Program-made: the position numbers and the translations under genes
Notes under the pieces: generated by a model
Database searches by the model: none
What the model was told of the DNA's origin: nothing
Seen by the model: only the letters and a program-made list of their open reading frames with translations
Origin: DASRBO01 sp035653595
GTDB lineage: Bacteria; Actinomycetota; Acidimicrobiia; Acidimicrobiales; JAJPHE01
DNA: 26,791 nt
Direction of reading: 5' to 3'
NCBI GenBank assembly: GCA_035653595.1
Contig: DASRBO010000189.1
Coordinates: forward strand, 1-26,791
Shown here: positions 7,655 to 15,425 of the stretch, in pieces
How the letters are laid out: each line of letters opens with the position of its first letter
Numbering within the stretch: position 1 is the first letter of the stretch

Positions 7655-8355
7655 CGGTCAGGGTGTTGATCGCCGACGATCAGCAGCTGATCCGCGGCGG
7701 CATCCGCATGATCCTCGACCCGGAGCCCGACATCGAGGTGATCGGTGAGGCGGCCAGCGGTGCGGAGGCGATTCGGCTCGCCCGCCAGCTGCGCCCGGAT
7801 GTCGTCCTAATGGACATCCGCATGCCCGACGTCGACGGAATCGAGGCCACCCGTCGCATCTTGGCCGAGGGCCAGGAACACCAGCCCTGCATCTTGATCC
7901 TGACCACATTCGACCTCGACGAGTACGTTTACGACGCTCTCTGCGCCGGCGCCAGCGGCTTCCTCCTGAAGGACGCCCCGGAGCACCAGCTCACCCACGG
8001 CATCCGCAACGTGCACCACGGCGATGCGCTGCTGTCGCCGACAATCACCCGGAGGCTGGTAAGCGAGTTCTCGGCGGCCCGACGGTCCTCGCAGACGGGC
8101 TCGAAGCTCATCGCCGAGCTCACCCCACGCGAACTTGACGTTCTCCGACTGGTGGCGGCCGGCCTCAGCAACAGCGAGATCGCTGCTCAACTGATCCTTG
8201 GCGAGACGACCATCAAGACCCACGTCACCCGGATCCTGATGAAGCTCGGTGTTCGCGACCGAGTGCAAGCCGTTGTGTTCGCCTACGAAGCCGGGATTGT
8301 CCGGAGCAGCAGCGAGGGTGAGAGCCGGTTCGGCAGTCCTGGGCCCAGGCCGTAG
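7651..8355 (+). CDS. NarL/FixJ-family response regulator
   Basis: 234 residues. The receiver domain (about 1-120) has the acidic pair D9/D10, phospho-acceptor D55 in LMDIRMPD, T85/T86 and K107. The LuxR-type DNA-binding domain covers about 157-214 with LTPRELDVLRLVAAGLSNSE, then TTIKTHVTRILMKLGVRDR as the recognition region. The GTG start at 7651 shares bases with the kinase stop codon, so the two are translationally coupled and made in step. It should be phosphorylated by module 1 of the double kinase and bind DNA as a dimer. The palindrome at 5197-5212 upstream of the kinase and the divergent membrane protein gene is the best local target. The C-terminal 20 residues are a Ser/Gly/Pro-rich tail without a domain. 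Confidence 0.93.
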   Translation: MTVRVLIADDQQLIRGGIRMILDPEPDIEVIGEAASGAEAIRLARQLRPDVVLMDIRMPDVDGIEATRRILAEGQEHQPCILILTTFDLDEYVYDALCAGASGFLLKDAPEHQLTHGIRNVHHGDALLSPTITRRLVSEFSAARRSSQTGSKLIAELTPRELDVLRLVAAGLSNSEIAAQLILGETTIKTHVTRILMKLGVRDRVQAVVFAYEAGIVRSSSEGESRFGSPGPRP

Positions 8356-8369
8356 CCACCAGCGGCTAC
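8352..8369 (+). terminator. Possible hairpin at the response regulator stop
   Basis: GTAGCC (8352-8357) and GGCTAC (8364-8369) can pair around a 6-nt loop directly over the stop codon. There is no T-tract. It lies in the gap between the convergent response regulator and amidase genes. Confidence 0.3.
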
Positions 8370-8482
8370 CTACGCAGGGAGACGCTGGCGCTGGATCCGG
8401 CGGGGTGGCGGGCAAGCGCGCCTGTGGTCCCCGGGCGGTGGAGGAGGCGTACCGGACAGCGGCGGCGCCCGGCCTGGGAAGG

Positions 8483-10027
8483 TCAGCGGCCGGCCATGAA
8501 GTTGTTGAGCCCGGTGGCGATGGCGGTGGCGGCCTGATGCTGCCAGGAGGCCTCGAGTATCAGGGCGGCGTCGGCGGCGTTCGACATGTTGGCGCATTCG
8601 ATCAGCACTTTTGGCACCGTCGAGAGGTTGAGGCCTCCGAGGTCGTCGCGGGCCTCGATCCCGTCGGCACCGTAGTAGTCGCTGACGGGCTCGCCGGCCC
8701 CGGCGACGAAGGCATCAGGGACGGCGACGGCCAGGGCACTGGAGGGGGCGATGACGGCATTGTTGATGCCATCGGCGACCGGTTCAAGAACGGTGAACCC
8801 CCGGCCGCCCGGTGGCCCCCCATCAGCATGGATGGACACGGCGGCGTCGGCTCCTGCTTCGTTCCCGATCCGTGCCCGCTCGTCAACGCAAGGCCCGACC
8901 CCCGCGTCACTGTTGCGGGTCATGATCACCCTGGCGCCGTCCGCCTCCAGATCGCCAGCCAGGTCCTGGGCCACAGCCCAGTTGAAGGCATGCTCCGGGT
9001 AGCCACTAGTCGTCTCCGCGCCGGCCGTGTCGCAAGCCTCCGCCGAGCGTCCGTTCCAGATCGGCTGGCCGATCGTGCCGGGCGCCGAACCGTTGCCACC
9101 GTTGTGCCCAGGGTCGACGGCGATGACAGTCCCGGCCACGGCCGGACCGGGAGCGGTTCCGAAGAAGCGTGCCTGGCCGAAGCTGAAGACTCCCCCGTCC
9201 GCCCCGAGCAGGTCATAACCGCCGCCATCGACGGCGGCCGCCGCGATGACTGGTCGGTGGAGGGTGGTGCCTCCCATTGAGCCGTAGAAGGGGGCATTGA
9301 AGCTGAAGACCGCCCCGTCCGCGCCGACCAGCCAGTACCCACCGGTCGTCGGGTCCTCGGCAATGGCCACAACGGGCTTCTGCAGCCTGACTGCGCCCAT
9401 GGAACCGTCGAAGGGAGCGCCGCCGAAGGCAAACACTCCACCGTCCGAGCCGACGAGCCAGTACCCGCCCCCGTCAGAGGTGGCCGCCATTCCCACGATG
9501 GGCTCGTTGAGCCTGATGCCGCCCGTGGAGCCGAGGTAGCGGGCGTCGCCGAAGGCGAAGACCCCTCCGTCCGACCCCACCAGCCAGTACCCGCCCCCGT
9601 CGGGAGTCGCGGCCATGCCCACGATGGGCTCGTTGAGCCTGATGCCGCCCGTGGAGCCGAGGTAGCGTGCGTCGCCGAAGGCGAAGACCCCTCCGTCCGA
9701 CCCCACCAGCCAGTACCCGCCCCCGTCGGGGGTCGCGACCATGCCGACGATCGGACTAGCCAGTGACATGCCCTGCGCGGCGCCGAAATATGGCGCTGCA
9801 CCGAAGGAGAAGACCCCGCCGTCGGTGGACGCGATCCAGTACCCGTCGCAACCTCCGACACGCGAGGGCTGCACGGCCACCGGGGGCCGCTCGCTGGGAG
9901 AGGTGCGAATGGCCTGCGGGCACCCGGTCTGGGCCCCGGCTGCCTTAGTCGACACAGGGCCCGCCAGACCCGCCAGGGCCGCCACCAGCAGGAGCCAGAA
10001 CCTATTGACGGCGGGCCGGTTGGCCAT
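8483..10027 (-). CDS. Secreted N-acetylmuramoyl-L-alanine amidase with propeller-like repeats
   Basis: 514 residues. It likely cleaves the amide between MurNAc and the stem peptide of peptidoglycan, outside the membrane. The N-terminus has a signal peptide: NRPAVNR, hydrophobic FWLLLVAALAGLAG, then an AxA-like site near AAGAQ. Residues ~55-300 hold six repeats of about 42 residues with the core GGYWLVGSDGGVFAFGDA, a pattern common in acidimicrobial surface proteins and likely a beta-propeller. The C-terminal Amidase_3 domain starts at VIAVDPGHNGG. Zinc ligands H308, E345 (YPEHAFN) and H400 (SIHAD), and the catalytic E477 (LIECANM), are all present. The ATG at 10027 puts the signal peptide at the very N-terminus. 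It starts 2 bp after the stop of the PPOX gene, so the two are co-transcribed. Two of its repeats are almost identical at DNA level. Confidence 0.9.
   Translation of the reverse strand: MANRPAVNRFWLLLVAALAGLAGPVSTKAAGAQTGCPQAIRTSPSERPPVAVQPSRVGGCDGYWIASTDGGVFSFGAAPYFGAAQGMSLASPIVGMVATPDGGGYWLVGSDGGVFAFGDARYLGSTGGIRLNEPIVGMAATPDGGGYWLVGSDGGVFAFGDARYLGSTGGIRLNEPIVGMAATSDGGGYWLVGSDGGVFAFGGAPFDGSMGAVRLQKPVVAIAEDPTTGGYWLVGADGAVFSFNAPFYGSMGGTTLHRPVIAAAAVDGGGYDLLGADGGVFSFGQARFFGTAPGPAVAGTVIAVDPGHNGGNGSAPGTIGQPIWNGRSAEACDTAGAETTSGYPEHAFNWAVAQDLAGDLEADGARVIMTRNSDAGVGPCVDERARIGNEAGADAAVSIHADGGPPGGRGFTVLEPVADGINNAVIAPSSALAVAVPDAFVAGAGEPVSDYYGADGIEARDDLGGLNLSTVPKVLIECANMSNAADAALILEASWQHQAATAIATGLNNFMAGR
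9492..9743. repeat. 126-bp tandem duplication inside the amidase gene
   Basis: Copy 1 (9492-9617) and copy 2 (9618-9743) differ at only three of 126 positions by my base-by-base comparison. They encode repeats 2 and 3 of the propeller-like domain. The other repeats are clearly diverged, so this pair arose by a recent duplication or gene conversion, in frame. Confidence 0.95.
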
Positions 10028-10029
10028 CG

Positions 10030-10500
10030 CTAGTCCCGTTCGACCTTCCGGAGACCGTGCGAGGGGGACCACGACTCGATCACAAGCCTGGTCGCGGCAG
10101 CGTTGAGCCGGGTTATCACCACTTCTGTGATGTCGGCGATGAACAGCTCCCCGTCGGGTTGCTCGCTTGCCTGATCGGTGCCGAGCGACCCGGCCGAAAC
10201 GGCGCGTCCGGCGATCTTCGCCTCACCCGGCCAGTCGCCCTCCTTGCCCTCCGTGGGGTGGAAGGTTGGGCCGTGAAGGGCGAACCGGGGATCTCGCTGC
10301 AGGTCGGACCCTTTTCTCGCCCCCGTCATAGAGCCGAAGCGCAGGTCCCCTCCAGCGAACTCACACTCGATCCCGGAGATACGTGGCGAACCGTCGGCCC
10401 GCAGGGTGGCGATCGTCTTGTGGCGGCCAGCCTCGAAGAGCCGTCTCACCCTGGCCGCGAAATTCGGTTCCGCCTCTTCGACCGCGAGCCATCTGGCCAC
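10030..10500 (-). CDS. Pyridoxamine 5'-phosphate oxidase-like flavin/F420-binding protein
   Basis: 156 residues. The split-barrel fold of the PPOX family is indicated by AGRHKTIATLRADGSPRISGIE near the N-terminus, followed by LRFGSMTGARKGSDLQRDPRFALH, the usual cofactor-binding strand-turn-helix. Actinobacterial members bind FMN, F420 or haem; the cofactor and substrate cannot be decided here. I use GTG at 10500 because family members begin just before the W-x-x-x-E-x-x-x-P-x-[FL] segment; no in-frame ATG fits. It lies 2 bp upstream of the amidase gene and has a plausible promoter at 10522-10550. The functional link to the amidase is unclear. Confidence 0.82.
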   Translation of the reverse strand: MARWLAVEEAEPNFAARVRRLFEAGRHKTIATLRADGSPRISGIECEFAGGDLRFGSMTGARKGSDLQRDPRFALHGPTFHPTEGKEGDWPGEAKIAGRAVSAGSLGTDQASEQPDGELFIADITEVVITRLNAAATRLVIESWSPSHGLRKVERD

Positions 10501-10521
10501 CGACAGGCATGGTAACGCTCC

Positions 10522-10550
10522 GCCATATGGGGAGACGGCCGATTCGTCAA
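10522..10550 (-). promoter_or_regulatory. Candidate sigma70-type promoter for the PPOX-amidase pair
   Basis: On the minus strand TTGACG (10545-10550) and TATGGC (10522-10527) are separated by 17 bp. The -10 lies 21 bp upstream of the GTG start. The -35 is strong and the -10 moderate. Confidence 0.45.
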
Positions 10551-10601
10551 CCCGCCGCGGGAGTGCGCCAACGGCCCCGCCGGTGGCCTCATAGCTGCCC
10601 G

Positions 10602-12413
10602 TCAGGCTTCGGGAACTCCGGTCGGCGTCGATGGGGCGAACATGCCCAGCCGGCGCAGCTCGGGGTGGTCCGACAGCTCAACGAACGTTCCGGCACCGAC
10701 CTGGTGGCCGCGGTCGAGGACGACGACGAGATCGGCCGCATCCAGAGCATAACGACGGTGGGAGACGACCAGACAAGCGCATCCTTGGCGGCGCAGCGAC
10801 TCCCATACGGCGGCCTCGGTGGGAGGATCGAGGGCGCTGGAGATGTCGTCGATGACGAGGAGGTCCGGGCGCCGGACCAGTGAACGGGCTATGGCAACCC
10901 GCTGGGCCTGACCGCCGGAGAGGCGACTGCCCCGGGGCCCGATGGTCGTTTGCAGGCCCTGAGTCATCTCCGCCAGGTCGGGGCCGAGTTGGACCGAAGC
11001 GATCGCCTCGTCGACTCCCTCCGTCATCGGAGTCCAGCCGAGCAGCAGGTTCTCCAGGAGGGGAGCACTGATGAGTCGCGGGATCTGGGCGACGTAAGCG
11101 GCCCGGGGTGGAGACAGCCCCGCACCCAGGTCCTCGATAGGGACGCCGTTCCAGGTGACGGTGCCGCCGTCCAAGGGAACCAGACCGAGCAGCGCGCGCA
11201 GGAGGGTGGTCTTCCCCGATCCCACGGCACCGGTGATCACGGTGAGACCGCCGGCAGCGACGCTGAGCTCCACGTCGAACACGCCGCGGCCTGAGGGGTG
11301 GGCCGCTCTGAGTGCCCTGGCCTCCAGGAGGGCCAGCCGCGGCAGCACGCTGGGGGCAGGTGACGCCGGCGGGGGCTCTGACCGGAGGTAGACCGGGCGC
11401 GGGGCGAGCACCGCTTCAGGCCGGCGGCCGGGTTGCATCCGGCCCAGGCGGTTGAGGGCGACGCCAGCCTCCCGTTGGCGGGCGAGCATGCGCCCGGCCC
11501 AGCGCGGCAGTCCGGTCAGGGCATCGGAGTAGCTCATGAACAGCGCCAGATCGCCGACGCTGAAGCGCCCGGCCCGCATGGCGCCGGCAGCCAGCAGGAG
11601 CACCAGTCCGGTGGTAATGCTGACGCTGACCCCACTGACGGTGTTGATCAGGTCACGAGCCAGCTGAGCCCTTACTGCAGCCGTGCGGCGGGTGTCGTTT
11701 CGAGCTCTGAGTCGGGCGACGGCCCGTTCCTCGGCGCCGGAAGCCTTGATGGTCAAGACCCCGGCGAAGAGGTCGGCCACCAGGTCCGTCACCGACCCGC
11801 CCGACTCCCGCATGCGCTGGTGGTAGCTGCGGATCACATGCGACAGACCCCGTGTTCCCGCCATCACCCCGATGAGGGGGAGTACGACCATCAGACTGAT
11901 CACCGGGCTGATCGAGAACATGATGGCCAGCGCCGCCGCGGTGAAGACGATCCCGCCGGCCACATCGACCCAGACGTCGACGAACCACACCAGGTCCTCG
12001 ACGTCGTCGCGGAAGCGGCTGATCGCCTCCCCGGCCGAGCCCGGTAGCCGCTCCGACGGAGGCCCCGGCGAGACCAGCACGGCGGCCAGCGTGTTGGCCC
12101 GCAGCCATGCGGCCACCGCCTGCCACCACGACGGCCACCCGGCCATGGCCGTCCAGAAGACCCCGGCGCGGGCCAGCTCCGCCACCAGCAGGACGGCGAG
12201 GAGGCTGAGGGCGGAGGACGTCGCCGGCCGGTGGCGGCTCAGCGCGTCGAAGACCGCCTTGAGGAGGAGCCCCGTGACCAAGGGGAGCGTGTGGTTGGTC
12301 GCCCAGGCCATCCCTCCGGGCAGGTACCTCGAGCGGCGGTACCAGGCGATGCGCCGGCCGGCCCGCCAGACGCCGGTGGGCGGGGAGGGGGTTGTGGGCG
12401 CGCTGTTGCTCAC
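10602..12413 (-). CDS. ABC exporter half-transporter with degenerate ATP site
   Basis: 603 residues. A membrane domain of about six helices (~30-310) is followed by a nucleotide-binding domain (~358-580). Walker A is GAVGSGKT (395-402), the Q-loop Q443, the signature LSGGQ (498-502) and the switch His H552. The Walker B reads LLVIDD, with Asp523 where the catalytic Glu should be. This is the pattern of the non-catalytic partner in heterodimeric exporters such as TM287/288. Its stop side is free, while its start overlaps the upstream partner gene by 4 nt (ATGA), so they are made together and should form a heterodimer. The cargo (peptide, lipid or drug) is not revealed. The segment 330-358 is Pro/Arg-rich and longer than usual between the two domains. 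Confidence 0.92.
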   Translation of the reverse strand: MSNSAPTTPSPPTGVWRAGRRIAWYRRSRYLPGGMAWATNHTLPLVTGLLLKAVFDALSRHRPATSSALSLLAVLLVAELARAGVFWTAMAGWPSWWQAVAAWLRANTLAAVLVSPGPPSERLPGSAGEAISRFRDDVEDLVWFVDVWVDVAGGIVFTAAALAIMFSISPVISLMVVLPLIGVMAGTRGLSHVIRSYHQRMRESGGSVTDLVADLFAGVLTIKASGAEERAVARLRARNDTRRTAAVRAQLARDLINTVSGVSVSITTGLVLLLAAGAMRAGRFSVGDLALFMSYSDALTGLPRWAGRMLARQREAGVALNRLGRMQPGRRPEAVLAPRPVYLRSEPPPASPAPSVLPRLALLEARALRAAHPSGRGVFDVELSVAAGGLTVITGAVGSGKTTLLRALLGLVPLDGGTVTWNGVPIEDLGAGLSPPRAAYVAQIPRLISAPLLENLLLGWTPMTEGVDEAIASVQLGPDLAEMTQGLQTTIGPRGSRLSGGQAQRVAIARSLVRRPDLLVIDDISSALDPPTEAAVWESLRRQGCACLVVSHRRYALDAADLVVVLDRGHQVGAGTFVELSDHPELRRLGMFAPSTPTGVPEA

Positions 12414-14155
12414 GCGGGAGCCCCGGAGGCGACGAGCAGCCGGTAGAAGCGGGAGTCCGGATCGGATGCCATTTCGGCACGGGGGCCCTGCTCGGTGAGG
12501 CGGCCGCCTTCGAGGACGGCGACGTGGTCCACGTCGACGAGGGTGGCCAGCCGATGGGCGATGACGAGGGTGGTCCGCCCGGCAAGCAAGGTGGCGCCTG
12601 CCCGCTCCACCAGCGCCTCGGTGCCCGGGTCGAGCCGGCTCGAGGGTTCGTCGAGGATGACCAGATCCGGATCGGCCAGCAGCACCCGGGCGAACGACAG
12701 GAGCTGGGCCTCCCCGGCGGAGAGGCCAATCCCGACCTGGCCCAACTCGGTGGCCAGGCCGCCGGGCAGGCCGGCGAGCCAGGGGCCCAGGCCCACAGCG
12801 TCGAGGGCAGCCAAGGCATCGGCGTCAGAGACCGAGTCGTCGAAGAGGCTCAGGTTGTCCCGTACCGATGCGGCGAAGAGGTGGACGTCCTGGGTGACAA
12901 CGCGCACCCGCCGGCGCAGCTCGGCGGTGTCTATCTGGCGCAGATCGACCCCGCCCAGGCGGACGGCTCCGCCGGTCGGGTCGTAGAGGCGCAGGGCCAG
13001 GCGGCCCAGGGTGGTCTTGCCGCTGCCGGTGCGCCCGACGAGCCCGAGCGACTGCCCGGCCGGAATCTCCAAGTCGAGGTCATGGATCACCGGAGGGTCG
13101 TCGCCATAGGCGAAGGAGACTCCCTCGTAGTGCAGACCCAGTGGTCCCGCCGGTAGCGGGGCGGCCCGGGCCGGCTCGGGCAGCGCCGTCCGCTCGGCCA
13201 GAAGGGAGCCGACCCGGGCGGCAGCGGCTCCGGCCTCATGGAGCTGCTTGGCCTGGCCGACGATCGCCTCGACCGGCGAGCGGACCAGCATCGAGTACTG
13301 CAGCAGCAGAACCACCGTGCCGACCGTCATGGCACCGTGTCGCAGCAGGATCACCCCCACGCCGACTATGAAGGCCGTTCCCAGCCCGAACAACAGGTTG
13401 GTGCCGGCGAGCACGACGCCCCCACGGACCTGCCACTGGAGGTCAGACCGGTAGACGCGGGCGGCGTCCCGGTGGAACCTGTTGACGATGTGGCCTCCCG
13501 CCCCGTTGGCCCGGACCTCGTCCGTAGCCACCAAGGCTTCCTCGATCCCCCCGAACATCTCGGCGGTGGCCTGACGGACGGCGGCGGCGATGGGGACGAC
13601 ACGACGCTGGGCTCGGAGGGTCAGCACCGCTCCCGCCACCACCAGGCCGGTCAAGGCTGCACCCGCCAGTGGGTTGGTCCACCACACCACGGCGAGGGCA
13701 CCCAACAGCAGCAGGGCGCCGCCGACCGCCTGGGCCACGAAGCCGGAGAGGAACTCGCTCAGCCCCAGCAGGTCCCCGTCCGTCCTCTCGATCATCTCCC
13801 CCGGGCTGTGGCGGGCGTGGAAGGTCATGTCGAGCCGGAGGGCGTGGGCGGCGACGAGCTCCCTGAGGCGATTGGAGGTCCGCCAGGCCACGCCGCTCGC
13901 CTGGTAGGTGGACACCACCGCCACCGCCTGGGAGGTGGCGGCGACACCCAGGTAGGCCGCCGCCAGGGTGACCAAGTGGCCGGTCGGACGACCGGCGATC
14001 GCTCCATCGACGAAGGCGCGCATGAGCTCCGGCCCTGCCAACGGAAGAACGGTCGCGACCAGGAGAACAGCAGCCACCACTCCAAGGCGTCGACCCTCGG
14101 GGCGCAGCTGCCCAACCACGAGCCACCACGGGCTCCGGGGGCGGGATCGGGCCAT
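12410..14155 (-). CDS. ABC exporter half-transporter with catalytic Walker B
   Basis: 581 residues with six membrane helices (~22-300) and a nucleotide-binding domain (~340-570). Walker A is GRTGSGKT (374-381), Q-loop Q422, Walker B VILDEPSS with catalytic E503, and H534 of the switch. The signature is LSAGE (478-482) rather than LSGGQ. Combined with the partner at 10602-12413 this makes one complete ATP site (its Walker motifs plus the partner LSGGQ) and one inactive site. ATG at 14155 is chosen because the protein then begins just before the first helix; longer in-frame starts to 14413 would run through the riboswitch region on the other strand and add an Arg-rich tail. The ribosome-binding site is weak (GGGGA about 7 nt upstream). 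Confidence 0.92.
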   Translation of the reverse strand: MARSRPRSPWWLVVGQLRPEGRRLGVVAAVLLVATVLPLAGPELMRAFVDGAIAGRPTGHLVTLAAAYLGVAATSQAVAVVSTYQASGVAWRTSNRLRELVAAHALRLDMTFHARHSPGEMIERTDGDLLGLSEFLSGFVAQAVGGALLLLGALAVVWWTNPLAGAALTGLVVAGAVLTLRAQRRVVPIAAAVRQATAEMFGGIEEALVATDEVRANGAGGHIVNRFHRDAARVYRSDLQWQVRGGVVLAGTNLLFGLGTAFIVGVGVILLRHGAMTVGTVVLLLQYSMLVRSPVEAIVGQAKQLHEAGAAAARVGSLLAERTALPEPARAAPLPAGPLGLHYEGVSFAYGDDPPVIHDLDLEIPAGQSLGLVGRTGSGKTTLGRLALRLYDPTGGAVRLGGVDLRQIDTAELRRRVRVVTQDVHLFAASVRDNLSLFDDSVSDADALAALDAVGLGPWLAGLPGGLATELGQVGIGLSAGEAQLLSFARVLLADPDLVILDEPSSRLDPGTEALVERAGATLLAGRTTLVIAHRLATLVDVDHVAVLEGGRLTEQGPRAEMASDPDSRFYRLLVASGAPA

Positions 14156-14303
14156 GGGAGGGTCCCCGAAGCTACGGGTTCGACGCAGCTGAGGGCAACG
14201 GGTTTGTGGCCTCGCGTCCCCAGGTGGCCGGGCCGCCAGGCGCTCACGCGCCGTTCTGGCCCGACACGATCGGGTCACCGGGTGAGCGAATAGAGTTGGC
14301 TCA

Positions 14304-14391
14304 CCGTCGTACCGGGCAAGTCCGGTGTGAGTCCGGCGCAGTCGCGCTACTGTCATCCGCCCTCGGGCGGCAGCCAGAAAACCGGCGACGG
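14304..14391 (+). promoter_or_regulatory. Cobalamin riboswitch (compact)
   Basis: Conserved core elements are present in order: GGGCAAGT, CCGGTGTGAGTCCGG (14322-14336), the GCTACTGT block (14346-14353), a hairpin CCGCC-CTCG-GGCGG (14357-14370), and a B12-box-like CAGCCAGAAAACCGGC (14371-14386). CCGTCG (14304-14309) and CGACGG (14386-14391) close the structure as P1. The aptamer is short for its class. Just upstream a 7-bp stem GGTGAGC/GCTCACC (14281-14305) overlaps a TAGAGT that could be a -10. Downstream, TCCTT (14401-14405) can pair with AAGGA of the ribosome-binding site (14413-14417), suggesting control of translation of the Ni/Co permease. Confidence 0.88.
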
Positions 14392-14423
14392 AGCAAGAGG
14401 TCCTTCGCGTCAAAGGAGTGCCC

Positions 14424-15212
14424 GTGGCCGCTGTCCATCCCTTTCTGTCCTGGCCGACCCTGGCCGTGGCCGGAACCGCCTTCTTGCTCGGATGCCGTCA
14501 CGGGTTCGATTGGGATCACATGGCGGCCATCACCGACCTGACCGCCGCCACCGGCGCCGGCGACGAAGAAGCCGGAGCCCCGGTTGGGGTCCACGCCCGA
14601 CGCCTGGGACTGGCCCTGTGGTACTGCCTCGGGCACGGCTCGGTCATCGTGATGTTCGGGATTGCCATCGGCGTACTCGGGCTCCATCTTCCCCGCTCGC
14701 TCGATCGGGCCTTCGAGTCGGTGGTGGGCGCCACCCTCGTCGCCCTCGGGGGCTTCGTCCTCTGGCAGCTCGGGAGGGACGGGACCGGCTATCGCTATTC
14801 GGGCCGCATCCGGCTCGTCGTCGGGGTCGTCCGCCGGGCGTGGGCGCGAGCCCGGCGCCGAGGGACCGGACCTACGGACCCCCTTGACGACCTCTCGCCG
14901 CGATCGGCGTTCGCGGTCGGAGTGCTGCACGGCACCGGGGCGGAGACCCCGACCCAGGTTCTCCTGTTCGCCGGGGCGGCCACCTCGGGCTCCAAGGCGG
15001 CGGCGGTCGTGCTCATGTTCTCCTTCGTGACCGGAATGGTGCTCGCCGACGTGGGCATCGCCGCCAGCTGGCTCGCTGGGCTGGTCGGGGTACGTCGGGC
15101 GCCGCGGGCCCAGGTGGTTCTGGGAGGCATCACCGGCTTGTCGTCGCTGGTCATCGGCGCCCTGTTCCTGTTGGGGCGCTCGGCCCTGCTACCGGCGCTG
15201 TTCGGCGGTTGA
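14424..15212 (+). CDS. NiCoT-family nickel/cobalt permease
   Basis: 262 residues, a multi-pass membrane transporter for Co2+ or Ni2+. The family signature is RHGFDWDH at 25-32 (usual form RHAxDADH), carrying the His and Asp residues essential for metal selectivity. LGHGS at 68-72 and LHGTGAETPTQVLL in the second half match the other conserved stretches. Hydrophobic segments cover both halves, with a positively charged loop (VRRAWARARRRGTG) between them. The start GTG at 14424 has AAAGGAG (14412-14418) 5 nt upstream; the earlier GTG at 14418 overlaps that site. The cobalamin riboswitch directly upstream makes cobalt for B12 synthesis the likely cargo. No B12 biosynthesis gene is in the window. 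The next gene on this strand begins 213 bp on. Confidence 0.9.
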   Translation: MAAVHPFLSWPTLAVAGTAFLLGCRHGFDWDHMAAITDLTAATGAGDEEAGAPVGVHARRLGLALWYCLGHGSVIVMFGIAIGVLGLHLPRSLDRAFESVVGATLVALGGFVLWQLGRDGTGYRYSGRIRLVVGVVRRAWARARRRGTGPTDPLDDLSPRSAFAVGVLHGTGAETPTQVLLFAGAATSGSKAAAVVLMFSFVTGMVLADVGIAASWLAGLVGVRRAPRAQVVLGGITGLSSLVIGALFLLGRSALLPALFGG

Positions 15213-15290
15213 TCCGACCTGATCACTCAGACGGAGTCGATGACGCTCGGCTCGGTCCGTCCTCGGTCAGGGGGAAGCGTGTCCCGTCGC

Positions 15291-15304
15291 CCGCCCTCCG
15301 GCGG
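15291..15304 (+). terminator. Possible GC hairpin after the permease
   Basis: CCGCC (15291-15295) pairs with GGCGG (15300-15304) around CTCC, 79 bp beyond the permease stop. There is no T-tract. It may separate the permease from the dehydrogenase operon. Confidence 0.28.
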
Positions 15305-15360
15305 TGTCAGGAAGCGTGACATCAGGCGGCCCGCATGGTTGCCAGTAGGCGCAGACGGTA

Positions 15361-15376
15361 CGTCAATCCCGTAACG
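15361..15376. promoter_or_regulatory. Imperfect dyad upstream of the dehydrogenase operon
   Basis: CGTcA-atcccg-TaACG reads symmetrically as CGTNA-N6-TNACG, 49 bp upstream of the dehydrogenase start. It is a candidate operator for the TetR-like protein encoded at the end of this operon. Only five matched positions per half-site support it. Confidence 0.25.
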
Positions 15377-15425
15377 CTGCTACGGTGCCGGTCCGTTTGG
15401 GTTCCTTGGATCGGAGGCTCTCACC

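Noticed and set aside
8249..9280. A 343-codon plus-strand frame running from the response regulator gene into the amidase region.
   Set aside because: It is antisense to the conserved Amidase_3 domain and has no domain of its own.
14156..14413. A longer N-terminus for the ABC exporter subunit.
   Set aside because: It would add 86 Arg-rich residues before the first membrane helix and lie opposite the cobalamin riboswitch.
15339..15367. TTGCCA with a possible -10 upstream of the dehydrogenase, considered as a promoter.
   Set aside because: No acceptable -10 hexamer lies 16-18 bp downstream.
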